Assembly (NCBI RefSeq): GCF_032594355.1
Contig: NZ_CP131061.1
Span: forward strand, 744,001-808,000
Length of the DNA: 64,000 nucleotides
From: Methanolapillus ohkumae
GTDB taxonomy: Archaea; Halobacteriota; Methanosarcinia; Methanosarcinales; Methanosarcinaceae
Direction of reading: 5' to 3'
Shown here: positions 63,515 through 64,000 of the stretch, piece by piece
How positions within the stretch are numbered: position 1 is the first letter of the stretch
Layout of the letters: the number at the start of each line of letters is the position of its first letter
Notes under the pieces: model-generated
The model's database searches: none
Seen by the model: only the letters and a program-made list of their open reading frames with translations
Told to the model about the DNA's origin: nothing
Program-made: the position numbers and the translations under genes

Positions 63515-63960
63515 TTCATCATATCAATTTCCGTGTGATTTCACACGCAACAGAAGAATTATCCGGAGTCCGAAAGGCTCTGGATTTTTTTTTAACCCCT
63601 TGTCTTTCTCCCAAAGACAATTTATCCGAATTAGTGGAAACGGTGTCCGGTGAAGGGCATTTCGGGAACCCGATTACCATTCTGACCGCCGAATTGAAAA
63701 AAAACAGTTCGTGCATGAAATTTTCCAAATTTTTCCAAGAACATCTCACCGACGGCGACCGCGAACTTCTCCGGTCTCAAATGCCCGAGCGGCTGGACGA
63801 TGACTTGAATTTTTACATGCGTTTTTCAAAACAAGATGCTGCTCTCGGACAACTTCGGTTGACGGAATCTTCCGATGCTATTTTCGTCAAAGTCAAAATC
63901 GAAACGTATCCCAAATGTTGGGAAAAAGCAGGACTCATCGTGGAGGAATTATTTGGCTGA
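63511..63960 (+). CDS. RNA-binding protein of the archaeal exosome/RNase P operon
   Basis: A 149-aa protein of the family (PF01877) encoded after L15e in archaea and annotated as an RNA-binding or exosome-associated protein. VIHHINFRVISHATEE, GHFGNPITILTAELKK and LRLTESSDAIFVKVKI are visible. The start is GTG at 63511, with GAGG upstream and ATG-independent overlap with the L15e stop (GTGA). The next gene overlaps its end in the same way. Confidence 0.88.
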   Translation: MIHHINFRVISHATEELSGVRKALDFFLTPCLSPKDNLSELVETVSGEGHFGNPITILTAELKKNSSCMKFSKFFQEHLTDGDRELLRSQMPERLDDDLNFYMRFSKQDAALGQLRLTESSDAIFVKVKIETYPKCWEKAGLIVEELFG

Positions 63961-64000
63961 ACATTCTTCTCCTCCGCTTTTTGATTCTTCTTCTTCTCGC
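63953..64000 (+). CDS. Start of the next operon gene (partial; RNase P component 3 expected)
   Basis: TTG at 63953 with GGAGG seven nucleotides upstream overlaps the previous stop. Only 16 residues are visible (MAEHSSPPLFDSSSSR), a Ser-rich start with no family signal. The archaeal gene order L15e, RNA-binding protein, rnp3 suggests RNase P protein component 3; the visible sequence neither supports nor excludes this. Confidence 0.5.
   Translation, partial: MAEHSSPPLFDSSSSR

Overview
The window looks like chromosome from an AT-rich methanogenic archaeon, most likely of the Methanosarcinaceae. Evidence: archaeal informational genes (ribosomal L37e and L15e, aEF-1beta with its small zinc-ribbon partner, TrmY, FtsZ), the F420 enzyme CofG, a methanogen-type pterin-binding protein, PurF in the Methanosarcina form, and GGAGG/GGTGATC ribosome-binding sites with frequent TTG/GTG starts. 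A methylamine-using, pyrrolysine-encoding relative such as the arthropod-gut Methanimicrococcus group would fit the low GC, the large adhesin and an in-frame amber codon. That placement is inference; no marker here proves it.

Layout: 1-2.2 kb L37e (3' end) and purF; 2.5-8.1 kb minus-strand rmuC, cofG, a ferredoxin/FAD-oxidoreductase pair and a flippase-like membrane protein; 8.4-13.7 kb a DUF4139 protein, a nucleotidyltransferase with beta-helix tail and a hydantoinase-family protein; 14.2-18.6 kb grpE-dnaK-dnaJ; 19.3-22.4 kb a membrane protein, zinc ribbon, aEF-1beta and 5'-deoxyadenosine/SAH deaminase; 22.5-25.7 kb a DUF2284 protein, a repeat-tailed HEPN protein and a Ppx/GppA protein; 26.1-28.2 kb trmY, a small winged-helix protein, a 580-bp element with perfect 49-bp terminal inverted repeats, and an iron-sulfur flavoprotein; 28.7-32.7 kb purD, argF, nitroreductase, tRNA-Leu(CAG), 5-FTHF cyclo-ligase; 33.7-37.6 kb ftsZ, a dihydropteroate-synthase-like gene with an in-frame UAG, and an orphan; 38.1-47.3 kb a surface/secreted island (2106-aa adhesin-like protein, chymotrypsin-fold protease, stand-alone relative of its pro-region); 47.6-54.1 kb CGGC protein, hcp, HxlR regulator and feoA-feoB-Cys-rich protein; 55-62.7 kb AIR-synthase-like, VOC, deoxyribosyltransferase, argC-argJ, 3-methyladenine glycosylase and small genes; 62.9-64 kb L15e, an exosome-associated-type RNA-binding protein and the start of a further gene.

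Themes: arginine synthesis is split over two loci (argF; argC-argJ); purine synthesis has purF and purD; the feo cluster imports Fe(II); Hcp next to a divergent HxlR regulator suggests a nitrosative-stress unit. The intergenic space is unusually wide and full of species-specific short tandem repeats, and at least five related long hairpins recur, four of them with a shared flanking architecture and changing but paired stems. The strongest novelty candidates are the UAG codon at residue 299 of the pterin-binding gene, the protease/pro-domain pair with a three-hairpin leader, the hairpin family, the 580-bp inverted-repeat element and the HEPN protein with fifteen KTQAKQAT repeats.
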